Below are positions 35,392 to 46,020 of a stretch of 64,000 nt of DNA, in pieces. The stretch spans positions 53,242,039-53,306,038 of the forward strand of contig OY997593.1 of the NCBI GenBank assembly GCA_963921825.1, in the 5' to 3' direction. The position numbers were made by a program, and so were the translations under genes. This DNA comes from Erodium maritimum (taxonomy: Eukaryota > Streptophyta > Magnoliopsida > Geraniales > Geraniaceae). Position 1 is the stretch's first letter. Each line of letters starts with the position of its first letter. The notes under the pieces were generated by a model. The model was not told the DNA's origin. It worked only from the letters and a program-made list of their open reading frames with translations, and did not search any database.

Positions 35392-37515
35392 ATCCAATGT
35401 GAAGCCGACCCTCGCTTTGGAACGCGCCTCACGCGCTGGCCCCAATCTCTGCCGGTGAGTCCTCGCGGTTCGCTGTGACCATCGGAATTGTGCTGGTGTT
35501 TTGACTGTGTTGACGGTGTTTGTCACTTCAGGTGAAGAGGTGACCTACGTTGGGCGGTTTCAGATGTTGGCCGTCCCTAGGAGATCGCTCGAACCGCCGA
35601 CATCACTCTGTTTCTGGGTTCGAGGCTCCTTTGTGGCCGCCTGATCGATCGATTTTCACGAGCTTCTTTGGGAGCAGCATTTTTTCTTAGCGGCGTTCTT
35701 CCGAGCGTTACTCCGGTAAGTGCTGCCTGGTTCCGATTGTGTTTGTAGTTGCAGAGGAGTGTGCTCTGTAATTGTGGTCAAGCAGCAGAGAGGAGTCAGG
35801 CCATTACTCCGAACGGTAGTGAACGAGCACGAACAATTAGTGGCGTGGTGTGTGGTTTCGTCATACACAGTCCGAGCACCTCGTTTTAGGTATGAATGCT
35901 CCGACGATTCTCTCGTTCAAATCATTTTGCTTTGTTGTATTGGATTCATACCGAGAGTATTGTTCCATCTCCGGTGTTGCAAACAATGAGTTGGGCGGGG
36001 TTAAGCGTGAGTCCAAGGTTCGTGTCTGACGACCAACATGCACGAGGAAATCAATTGTCACTGGTGTGGGGAAGATGAATCCTACTGTTAACTCTGGTCA
36101 AGAGGTTTTAGCTGCTGCAAAAAAAGAACTAAATCTCATAGTTCGGGGGAGCGTTCGAACAGGGTCAAGCGTCCTCAGACCAGGACAGAGCCTCCTAGAG
36201 TTGCTGTAGATGGGAATCAGATCAAAGAAGCTCAACAAGAAACCGTGGTGAACGTTAAGGAGTGTGCTTCGGAGAACGTCGAAATAGGGAGCTCCACCGA
36301 TGTTTTTGTATGCAATCTTCCTTATGGATCCACAGAAGATTGGGTAAGCAACGTCTTCAGTGCTTTTGGGTCCGTCCGAAGGTGCTCTATTTTGAAGCGC
36401 TCGAACAAGGGAGGGAGGTTCTTCGGGTTCATCTCTTTCTCAACGGTGGGTGAGGCTTCTTAGGCTGTTTCTAATTTAAACGGATTGACATTGAAATGTC
36501 ATATTCTTTTTGTCGCTTTAGCTCATCCTGGAACTCATAACCGTGAAATCAGAGCTTTCGAAGCTCGGTTCCCCCGTGCTGACCCTCGTGGTGTGGTGCA
36601 AGTGGATGGGATTCAAGGTGCTGGCTCTGGTACGAGTGGGACTGCTCCTTTCTGTAACGGTCCGCCTCGTCTTTTGATTCTGAAAAACCGCGATCTAATA
36701 CGGGTTCAGTTGATGGTGAAGAAGATCACGGGGTGAGTGAGTCTGGAGAGATTCACAGGGTTTCTGATTTGTTTGAAGATGTTTTGGTTGTAAGTCGGCC
36801 TGAGTCACAGGTTTCTGAAGGCGCTGTTCGGATTGTGGATGAGGCCCAAGTGTGTGGGTTGACTCTACAGGCCACAAAGCCTTCGAAACAGGTCCACGAC
36901 CTTCCTGTGGTGGCGGAGTTCGGTGATGGCCCTCGGATTGATGTTGCCATCTCGGTTGTCGACCAAGGAAGCCCTTGGAAGGACGTTTTGACTAATTCTC
37001 TGAATCCTGAGGTTTTACCTCAAAAGAAGGGACGTGGACGTCCAAAAAAGGTACAACCAAAGAGAAATGTTCCTCCAGTTGTTTTTTATCAGTCAACAAC
37101 CAAGTCCTCTGTTGATAAAGGAGACATTTCGGGGAGCTTCACTGCCGATATTGCTAAAAAGGATAGCTTGGGGGCTTGGAGTTTTAGCAAGAAAGTTAGG
37201 AAAAAAACGGTCGACCTTGCTTCTTTGGCCCTCGAACGTAGAGTCCCGCAGGATGAAAACATCGAGGCTAGTGAGGATGTTGTTTACCCTGTTTCGACTA
37301 CAGAAGAAGCTCTTATTCCGGTTCCGGTGTCTAACTGGTTTATCTGTTTGAATTCGAGTAGGAAGTAGATGTTTGTTTTCCTGCTCAGGTTTTTTTGTTG
37401 CTCTTTTTAGCTTTTTTGGTACGGAGAAACGATTCTTTTTATGGATCGTTTTCCAGCTTTTTTTTACTTTCTTGTAGAACATTTGCTTAATAATTTTTTA
37501 GCTTATCAAAAAAAA
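35392..37515 (+). mobile_element. LINE-like retroposon with RRM-type ORF1 and no RT (copy B)
   Basis: A 14-bp duplication AGATYAGGTCGGGT (35378-35391 and 37516-37529, one mismatch) encloses 2124 bp that end TTAGCTTATC plus a run of A. It has a leader of about 0.7 kb, an RRM-type ORF1 and a 150-bp T-rich 3' UTR, so both ends look present, yet there is no ORF2. It sits 125 bp from copy A in opposite orientation, inside the same DNA transposon. Confidence 0.85.
36076..37368 (+). pseudogene. ORF1-like RRM protein remnant (retroposon B)
   Basis: A start ATG may lie at 36076, with a frame change near 36130. From 36245 the frame gives an RRM: RNP2-like VFVCNL, PYGSTEDWVSNVFSAFGS, RNP1-like GRFFGFISF. 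A TAG interrupts it at 36461 within FSTVGEAS, and LNGLTLKCHILFVALAHPG continues beyond. A further frame change leads to 36733-37368, an acidic then basic region (KKGRGRPKKVQPKRN, SPWKDVL) that ends NSSRK and a stop. The order matches copy A. Broken by stops and frameshifts. Confidence 0.72.
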
Positions 37516-38329
37516 AGATCAGGTCGGGTTCTGGGTGGGTAAGGCCAAACCCGTACCCTACCCTTACTCGGTCAATGTACTCGGTCAACGGGTAATACCC
37601 TACCTGATTAAAACAATACCCGGTCAGTACCCTACCCGATCGGGTAGGGTACATCGGGTACTCGTCGGGTTCGGGTTGTTTTGCCATCCCTATGACAGTG
37701 CTCACCTCTGCTCATCATCTCTTAATCCCCACCATCGGCATTCAATCTCCTTGCTCATGGTTGAGTTGATGCTCTCAACCCAAGTTGCCCTCATGATTCT
37801 CCCGAACGGTATTTTCGCTACCTTCACAATGCCCTGATCTTCTGGCGGGTCTCCCCTTAGCTACCCATACTGTCAGGCCCACGAGATCCTCGCCCTAGAT
37901 CCCAACTCGGACCCTGGCCCTCGGAGGCAGGGGCAATAAGGAAAGGAATCCCATTGGGTCTAGAAACAGACGAGTTGTACTCCAGGCATCCCTCTCTGAG
38001 CGTAACTTTTTACCGAGGGGTCATGCCACTTGGTAGGACTCTGGTCATCACCTCGCGAGTCACGACAACCACCCGATTGGGTATTTAGAACATTTGTCTC
38101 GCGTTATTGTGTTTATCCACAGTTGTCGTAGTTCTTCTTCTATTATAGTTTATAGAAGATTTAGTTATTTTCAGTCGAGTGTGTCAGATCAACTATTCCT
38201 ACAAACAGGGGATACCGACCATTATCTTGACTTGTTTCGGGTTTTATCCCTTGATGTTATGTGTGTAATTCTTCAGAATTAAGTGAATGAAATCTACCCT
38301 ATCCTTAAAAAAGGTGAAATTTTTATTAA

Positions 38330-39000
38330 TGATCTAAGTGAAGAATACATCGAAGTGCATCAGGAAGGATACCCCTGACCACTGAAGAACAGAAATAGAA
38401 CGAAATACGAAGCTTTGTTCGCAGTTCTCTTAACAAGTTTGAGAGTTAGTCTCTCGTTTTGAAGAAGGTTAAAAAAATTTAAACTGAAGAGAACTACTCA
38501 AAGTAGTGTCTAAACGCTGCTTGATCTCTGGTTTCCAAGAATTCTTTTCGTCGTGAGGAGTGTGACCGAACTTGAAATCATTAGTAGTAACAGGAGGATA
38601 TAGGTGAATCAGGGTTCCCTCCCGGTAAAAATCCTTAAATCTCTGCTCACTAGTCATTGACTCTACAAAAAAGAAAACAGATAAAGTAAAACAGACCCAA
38701 TCGATTAGCTTGATCCAGAATCGAGAGAGAGGTGGAGGCCAAGGAGCTGGACGCGACGGTGGAGGCTTCAAAGACGATGGACGTTGATCAGGAGAGATGA
38801 TCTGATATGGAGAGGTCGAGGGGCTCCAAGGCGACGAGGTCGATTAGTAACGAGGTGGTCCAAGAGATAACCATCGAAGTTGTAGAAGGGGAACTAAACT
38901 GGATTGAGAGACGCGTCATTGGTGGTGGGAAGGAGGCAACGATACGGTGGCTAACGGCGCCCCAAAGGAAACCCTAATAGAAAAAACCCTAACATAGCTC
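38330..39000 (-). other. Leader-like DNA with a 62-codon frame, unrecognised
   Basis: On the minus strand, telo-box-like repeats (TTAGGGTTTTTTC and TTAGGGTTTCC near 38980) are followed by GC-rich leader-like sequence, then TTTCTTTTTTGTAG, which looks like a 3' splice site, and directly a frame starting MTSEQRFKDFYREGTLIHL and ending at 38469. The frame is also open upstream (100 codons). No family was recognised. It could be a small host gene, a retrocopy or chance. Confidence 0.3.
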
Positions 39001-39259
39001 ATAAGGAGATTGGAATCTGATCATGTGCTTCCGTGGCAACCAACCCATATGCAACAATGTTTTATAGGTGTTATTGGATACTTATGCTTACTATTTAGAT
39101 CTATCTTAGTCTTGGAAAGACATAAATAGAGACATTTATTTTCCTTTTTATTTTTGATCCGCTGGAGATTTGATTGTGTTTTGTGGCGAGTTATTGATCC
39201 TGATCATAAATATGGAGCTCGAACATAGCGGATAAAGAGCAAGATCTTCAGGAGAAAGT
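39001..39259. other. AT-rich spacer
   Basis: No gene, repeat or motif was seen here. Confidence 0.35.
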
Positions 39260-40039
39260 TGTGGTGCAACAAAAATTGACTTTTTGATTGGCTGATTGGA
39301 CCTACAACACCACGACGTGGAGTAAGAGAGCAACACAGCGTGGACATCTAGCGACGTCGTTTCAACTGTCACCACCTCACGTCACCACGACATGGAGGAG
39401 TGTGATCACTTAGTCGTGGAAATCACATCAGCCCACGACGTGGAAATAACACGAGACCACGAGGTGGTTCGTTCGTGAAGATATTTTTCTCGGTTTTCTC
39501 ACGTAGTGGAAATCACACAACTCTATGACGTGAGAGAGAGCTCCATGACATAGGAATCAGGAGTCCACGATGTGGAGCATGTCAGTTTCAAAAAGCTATA
39601 AACACCACTCCCAAATCCAAATATAGAGAGTTCCACATCATAATTTTTCAGAAAGGAAGCTTTGAGGGTCTTGTGAAGTAGAGAGGATGATCTTTGTTTT
39701 TATGGCCAACTTTATCTAGCCATCAAGAACATGAAGAGTATGATGAAGAAGAAGAATCTTGGTGTTCTAAGAGGGATTCCTCAACCCTTTCACAGAGTAC
39801 TCATTCGTATCTTTTATTTTTCATATCACTTGTTATACCTACACGCTGATGACTTCATGGATGTATAGATTTTTTATGTGTATATTGGATTTGAGTTTGT
39901 TCATTTGCGATGATAGTGGGTTGTTGTTTGTTTTTCAAACTCTTCTAGCCTAGATTTTGATTCTGTGAGCTAATGGTCTTATCTTCATGTTCTACAACCA
40001 TAGAGCTCAAGGATAAGACTTAAGCAAAATTAGGAGGTT
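39260..40039 (+). repeat. LTR-like remnant with CCACGACGTGG repeats
   Basis: From 39300 to 39570 the imperfect palindrome CCACGACGTGG recurs about eight times in varied form (for example 39310, 39434, 39574). It is followed by a TATA-like GCTATAAACACC near 39593 and a transcribed-leader-like tail. This order (G/C palindromes, TATA, leader) is that of many plant Gypsy LTRs. No terminal TG...CA pair or target duplication was found, and the CACTA terminus at 40040 cuts it. Confidence 0.4.
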
Positions 40040-41470
40040 CACTACAAGGAAAAGCATCTTCTACGACTCCATTATGGAGACGCATAGGCTTCTTATGTAG
40101 TCGCAAAGGTTTTTGAGTAACCATTGCGACGCCATAACACTATGTCGCATCGTTTGGTTGTCTTCATTCATCTCTACGACATCATATAATACCGTAGTAC
40201 TAAAGGCCTCTAGGATGACATTTAAGTCGCCGTAAAGGGAAATGACTCCTACGATAACATAAATAGGGTTAGAGAAGTGTTATGACATACCCTCTATGAC
40301 GCTATCTATGTTGTCGTAGAGGCCTCAACTACAAGCCTCTACGACTCCATAGATGGTGTCGTAGAGGTTATGTCATATAATCTTTTACGACTCCATAGTT
40401 GACGTCTTAGAGGAGTGTATGACAGAACCTCTGCAATGTCTTTTATGGAGTCGTAGAGGCTTGTATGACATATCCCCTATGACGCCATCTACGGAGTCAT
40501 CTATAATATAAAAGAGGATTGTATAACATATCCTCTACGATGTCATATATGGCGTCGTAGTGGTTATTTATGCAGTCGTAGAATACTAATACAAGATTTA
40601 AAAAAATTGTAAAACGTGCACCAAAACGTACAAAGCCTGTATAAAATGACAGTTAGGATAATAATAAGACAACAGTAATAATATACTAGACAGTAGTAGT
40701 CTCAAGCAAGAAAATATTAATATCCAAAACACGAAACATAATTCAAATAAGCAAAACAAAAATAATTGTCACTACATAAGATCGTCATGCGCTACTCGGC
40801 CTTGTTCCATCATTGTTAGGTTGTGGAGGCACATTGTTGGGGTGTACAAAGACAACATCTCCCTCATCTTTCTCAACGAATCATCCAAATCCGCCTGTTT
40901 AGTCATCATTGTCGCCTGAGTGGTCGTTATCTCTGCTGAGTGGCGTCCATCCATTCCTCCTGTTCCTTAAAACGACGGTCCATATCCGCCCTCGGTCGAT
41001 CCTTGATGTACGCAACTGATTCCCGTGTCCCTTGAGAGACTTATATAGAAGCGGTGGTCGATGAAGACCCCTTCTCCTTGGGAGTTGGGACAATGAATCT
41101 CTTGCCACATCCTGTATGTGCACCACTTTCTTTGTACACCTAACTTGGCAGCTAGGGCTTCAGCCTGAACCAAGTAGGGGAAGGAGCAGTAGTCCGCGAA
41201 CCGAGCTCAGTCGGGGAAGGATTGGTAGACAATGAGATACGCGACAAAGGGGTTGGAATTGTGGTTATGGGTGAATTTTGGGGATTTGGGGAAGATGGCG
41301 ATTTGGGGTCGACGGTTACCGCAAGCGGCGTACTGGAGGAGGAGGGAGGGGATGGACTCCATGTAGGCGGAGCTTGTTGACCGAATTGAGGCCAGGAGGA
41401 ATGAGCTCTTCTCCGAGGGAAAGCCTTCGTTTGGACTAGAGGCGTTGAAACCCTAGCACAGCGCATAACT
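40040..41470 (-). mobile_element. CACTA (En/Spm-like) transposon fragment
   Basis: The terminus CACTACAAGGAAAAGC at 40040 is a CACTA-type end. To about 40590 it is followed by more than ten subterminal motifs built on CTACGAC/GTCGTAG in both orientations (for example CCTCTACGAC and GTCGTAGAGG). Minus-strand frames at 40772-41466 are consistent with a decayed TNPA-type gene running toward this end. A second terminus was not found, so the element is truncated or its other end has decayed. Confidence 0.65.
40772..41466 (-). pseudogene. Decayed CACTA accessory gene (TNPA-like)
   Basis: Read from 41466 downward: a Pro/Ser-rich start (MRCARVSTPLVQTKAFPRRR), then frame-shifted pieces with LAAKLGVQRKWCTY, and a C-terminal part rich in Gln, Met and Leu (ITTTQATMMTKQADLDDSLR) that could form a coiled coil. 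TNPA-type proteins bind the subterminal repeats. The family match is by context and general character, not by a firm motif. Confidence 0.4.
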
Positions 41471-43275
41471 CCTGCGCGTTTTTACTACTTCCACAAGTTG
41501 ATATCGTGTATAAAATTTAATTGTTAGTGAGAGGTATTTTGGACATTTTACGTTTTTTTGAATGAAAAGTTAATACCGTCGAGTAAAATAAAGTTCTTGA
41601 AAAGATAAGATATCTCTATAATGAATCTTATAGTGTAATTGTGTAAATATCATATATAAATAAAATTAATTTTTTAAATATTTTTTCTTTTAAGATATAT
41701 AATTATCATGTGATTCTTTTTTTAGCTTTAAACGAGTAATATTAGTAAAAGGAAAGTCTTGGAGGTATCGACCTGAAACGGGTCACATAGGAGATACGAA
41801 CTTCAACTTAAATAATTGTAAGGAAACAAATAAAAGTTCCACACAACGTGTGACATATACGAAATTGGAAAATTACTCTTTCACTAAAATTCTTCAAGGA
41901 TGTCGATAGGAAAGTGTTGCGATAACGGCCTAGACAACTGGTACAGCGGCTGCAAACTGTGGAATTGGGCCGAGTGAACCCTATGGTCAGAGAGAGAACC
42001 AATCTACTACGTATTGTGCTCCTGGAGATTACTACGTAAGCGGTTGAAACCACCGAAACAGTTGTTGGAGCCCGAGAGTGACGGCTTGGGCAGTTCTGTG
42101 ACCAGGGACTGAGAAGGCTCAGTTAGACTAAGCATCCTCCCGAATAACCAGTTGACGTCGTCCCCACCCCCTCCGATGATAATGGGGGCCTTTAGAAATG
42201 TATGAGTGTTGGTTCTCGATCTGATTGAAGAATGTCGCGCCGATATTTGGTGGACCAGATGCCACACTAGGTAGATGAGGAGGGAGTACCCACAGACCCC
42301 TCATCGACCCCGAAGAACTCATTGAGGGAGGCGAGGGTGCTTGCCGCCCCTCACCAATTCTCTTGATGCCCCATCGGACTCCATAAAGCCATTTGAGACC
42401 GTAAGCGCACGCGCACGATGCACTCCTCCTTCCGCGATGTCCTTGACGTTAGTCGTTCGCGCTCTACACGCGATACCACTATCACCGTGTAAAACTTCTT
42501 TTACCACCTCCTGGACATCGGTCGACCGCATTCCCAAGCGATGGCCTCATCGCCATGCACAACCACAATCCCCGAAAAAGAGATGAGGTACAACTCTTGC
42601 CATAGGCGGCAGAGATTCTGGCCCCTACGGCGATACAATCCCATCGAGACCATCCTAATACCGTCGAGACCAAACACAACAAGACGGTCTGAAACACCCA
42701 CAAGATGTGATGACCAACCACCCAAAAACCTTGACCCACCACTTGGTGCGATCGGCCATCCCCTCGCCATTACCGATGACGAGGTCTTATTTCTCCGACA
42801 AACCACACAGGACCTGGCCAATGCAGATCTCGGTCTCCGCCTCACTCTTGTCTCTTGATCCCATCCAGCGATTAGGAGTCACTCTGAGCATCGTTCCCCT
42901 CCACCTGGAACAGTTCAAACCCGTCGTAGAAAGCCAAAGAGAACGCCAACGGAAATCCTGACCCCAAGCTTGTTGAGAAGTCCCGACAAAATGGGGCACC
43001 TCACCGAACGACGAGAAGGGCACCATCTGGGTAACAAAGAAGGAACTCTGAAACACCACCAGAGCCATTCCGTACACGACGAGCCGTTCTCCTTGCTTCG
43101 AAACGCCAACCCCTTGTTCTCCTCGTCTTTATCGTTATTTTTTGAAACTGTGACTCCACCTGATGTGACCGTCGGTGAGAAAGGACAACATCAACTTCCT
43201 CACCCTAAAGGATGACTGCTCCAGAATTTCCTTCTCTTATAACTCAACAACATGTGATTTTATTACAAAGAATGT
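41471..43275. other. GC-richer region, decayed, no gene recognised
   Basis: Both strands have medium frames between 42300 and 43215 (longest 114 codons at 42501-42845, minus), overlapping each other and without motifs. The part ACTGTGACTCCACCTGA near 43148 resembles ACTGTGACTCTGCCTGA at 32951, so the two regions may be distant copies of the same retroposon. 41471-41800 is AT-rich and empty. Confidence 0.3.
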
Positions 43276-43825
43276 GTTTTTTTAGCGAAAGGTGCAATAT
43301 TATAACTTTATAATCGATTACATTGTTGTGCCTCGAGGAACATGCTCCTCGACCACGGAAGATCAGTTTGAATGAACAATGGTTCACTGAGCCTTTTAGT
43401 ACCAGAACCGTCACGAACAATGTTTTGATGCCCCACGGGCAACGACAGAATACGAGTGGGGGAACGGGGTACCGGAACCAGAGAGCTCAACAGTGGTGAT
43501 GGTGGGAGGCAAAGCATCGTCTGGGTACCCCTCCCAGGGCCAGTCCCCGATGCTTAGGCGGTAGATCATCCCTCCCGGCAGGGCTTCTTCCCCGCTTGTA
43601 ACTTTTCGCCCCACATAGGAGCTAGCGCAATCCTCTTCAGTGCTCCGTCAACTGCGCTCCCAAGGGTAACGGGCGATGGAACTTCAACATCTCGCGGCCC
43701 CGGATGTTCTCTTCCTCCACCTCCAAACTCACACGCTCCCGAAGCAGGGGATCAGCAATCGAATCAGCAGAGAGCTGATCATCACCCGACCCCTACCGAA
43801 TCTTCACGTGTAGAAAAACAGTAGG
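43276..43825 (-). mobile_element. Probable LINE-like 3' end, minus strand
   Basis: A T run at about 43277-43283 is the poly(A) of a minus-strand insertion whose end reads GCACCTTTCGCT. A 67-codon frame (43411-43614) has no known motif. At its left (5') side it is interrupted by the solo LTR; pre-insertion sequence may continue at 46926. No target duplication was identified. Confidence 0.4.
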
Positions 43826-44754
43826 TGTCACGCCCCAAATCTGGTATTGATCTGTCCCGAGACGTGACTTAGTGAAATTAAATGAAAACAGTTCAAAGTA
43901 CTAGAAATCTGATAAAGATGGATACTAAAAACAACAGGAAGTTCAATACTTTGAGTCCAACGCTCAGTCAGTTACAACAGTTGAAAAAGAACAACACGTC
44001 TCTAAAGTTTATAAGAAAAGTAAACCAAGGCATCCACTAGCTCCCAAGCTCGGCATAGCCTTTTACTCCACATCAAAGATAATACCTGTAGAAAACACAG
44101 TAAGGGGTGAGCTTGACGCTCAGTAGGGAAAACCCACAAAAACTACCTCAAACAGATTTACAAGAAAGTCCTTCCACAGTTTAAAGTTCATTAAAAAGTT
44201 TGATATAACGGTGCGACACTTAAACCATTTAAAGACGATTCCCCCTTTTCATGTCCTTCACAAGTCCCATCACACCAACTCTAACTCAACACCACATCAG
44301 ACCAATGCACATACCGTAGGGAACAATCCAAGTAAGACACTCAAGTACAATTCCAAACTAACTTTTAACAATTAAAAGGAGAAGGCAACAACGAGAACAT
44401 GTAACCCAAATTTAACAACCTTCACTTTACTCGACCACAAACTATCCCAAAAATCCTCGTCCAGAACCCCTTCACGACCGACTCACGGATAACCACAAAG
44501 ACAAAGCTTTAACTTACACGGAAGCCACACACAAGAACTCATCATCAAACAATCAAAATCAAGTCATTCGCGGTCAAACACAACTCATAACAGGGAAAAC
44601 ACCCATAGCCACAAACACAGCAACACACGTCCAATCCAAACCATTTTCAAAACACACAACTCGTAACCATCGCACGGTCTCGGGAGCAACCCGCTAGGCC
44701 CGGCGCAACCGCACGCAACTTCCCTAACACAAAGTCGGGATAGGCGGTCGACCT

Positions 44755-45055
44755 CATCGCGGAACACAGCGTTTTACCGATCGACGGAAGGTAGGGAAAT
44801 CGCCTCTTCGCGTCCTGGTCTCTCGCGATGCTCGACACAGCGTTTTACCGAGTGCTAGTTGGAAGGTAGGGAAACCACCTCATCGCGGGACACAACGTTT
44901 TACCGACTCAAGGTCGGAAGGTAGGGAAACCACCTTTCTCATGTAACCAAAGTACACACAAATCTCACACTTTACTGATTGCGCGCCGGAAGGTACGATA
45001 CACCTGACGGAAGTACATCTCTCACACTTTACCGGCCGCGCACCGGAAGGTTCGA
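44755..45055 (-). repeat. Short tandem sub-repeats in the solo LTR
   Basis: Five degenerate units of about 50-70 bp contain CGTTTTACCGA and GGAAGGTAGGGAAACCACC. The forward LTR has an analogous but different block at 58736-59046. Confidence 0.75.
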
Positions 45056-45802
45056 CACCCTCTCAGACACAACTCAAACAGGAATCGCCAGTACAATCAC
45101 AATCACACTCGCAATCATAATCACATTCTCAACGGCTTACACAACCAACACGCACTTACCATCACTTACCGTCACCCCACTCAACGTGGTAACCCCACCG
45201 GCTTAACTGGCATTCAATCCCCAACATCCCCAGTTCAACATATCAGATAAACAGGAAATAGCCACTCAATAACTAGTATGCATCACCAAGTTCAACTCTA
45301 CTCGTTTTCATGTTCGTTATTTATTAACCGTCCAAGCAGCACATAGCACATGATCAGATAAACTCAGCAAACAATCCTACAGGCGCGACATGGCCCGATT
45401 CTACCAGCACGACAATTTCCCAAGACAGTAATCGTAAATGTTCCCAGTTTATACGTCTACGCTAGTTATTCACATCCTACATGCATACTAGTTCTTTAAC
45501 CGGTTGTTAAGTTTCCCTATATGCATTCTAGAACATCCGTAATAAAGTAGGGTCTCGAGGTAATTCCCTACCTCTCAGTCTCTATCCGGATCGCCTACCT
45601 GCTGACGTCCAGGCCTACTCCGGTCTTCTTCGCGCTCGAGGTAAAAACCTGGTTTTAACACAAAAGGGACGGTCATCAGTCCCGGTCCAGTCTGTAACAA
45701 TCCTCTAATTTTAGTATCAGGTAAGTCCTTTAAATTGTCCGATAAGTTCTTGAATTTATCTGATTTTAGTCCAATTATTTAATTAATTAATTAAATTAAT
45801 TG

Positions 45803-46020
45803 TCCTGACCCATATCCGACCCGAGTCCGAAACCCGGACCCGAATCCGACCCGGTCCAAAGCTCAGACCCGGACTTGACCCGAGCCCGACCCAGACCCTG
45901 ACCCGAACCCGAGTCCGGACCCGAACCCAGATCCAGTCCAAGGTCGAGGCCCAAACCAGGTCCAGGCCCGAGGACCAAACTAAGTCCAGGCCCGTCTGAA
46001 CTCGTGTCAGGCCCAGGCCC
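45803..46020. repeat. Degenerate CCCGACC minisatellite in the solo LTR
   Basis: Repeated CCCGAC/CCCGGA/CCCGAA blocks, giving a Gly/Leu/Ser-rich frame on the minus strand that is a by-product of the repeat. Confidence 0.7.

Larger units (their letters stand above)
33217..37692. mobile_element. GGGTA-rich DNA transposon carrying two nested retroposons
   Basis: Perfect 9-bp duplications TGACAGTGC (33208-33216 and 37693-37701) enclose an element that begins TAGGGATGACAATGGG and ends TTTTGCCATCCCTA. Its own sequence (33217-33602, 35252-35391 and 37516-37692) aligns, inverted, with the 621-bp element at 26267. The rest consists of two LINE-like insertions. A 9-bp duplication is typical of Mutator-like elements, while TAGGG ends look hAT-like. 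Confidence 0.8.
32631..38311 (+). mobile_element. Possible older retroposon split by a DNA transposon
   Basis: Removing the transposon at 33217-37692 joins two GC-richer pieces, 32700-33216 and 37702-38305. The right piece ends GAATGAAATCTACCC followed by a short A run, like a LINE 3' end. A frame open at 32712-33216 is Pro/Ser-rich without a domain. Possible flanks (AAGGTACAACTTTTA near 32613 and AAGGTGAAATTTTTA at 38311) match at 11 of 15 positions. The identity as a LINE is not proven. Confidence 0.4.

Noticed and set aside
40040-40562. Complete short CACTA element with GTT target duplication
   Set aside because: Only CACTAC is shared between the two ends and the CTACGAC motifs continue past 40562, so chance is likely; kept only as a question in the findings.
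42501-42845. Minus-strand gene of 114 codons
   Set aside because: It overlaps plus-strand frames of equal length and has no motif or splice context.
45796-45978. Gly-rich protein on the minus strand
   Set aside because: It is produced by the CCCGACC minisatellite inside the solo LTR.
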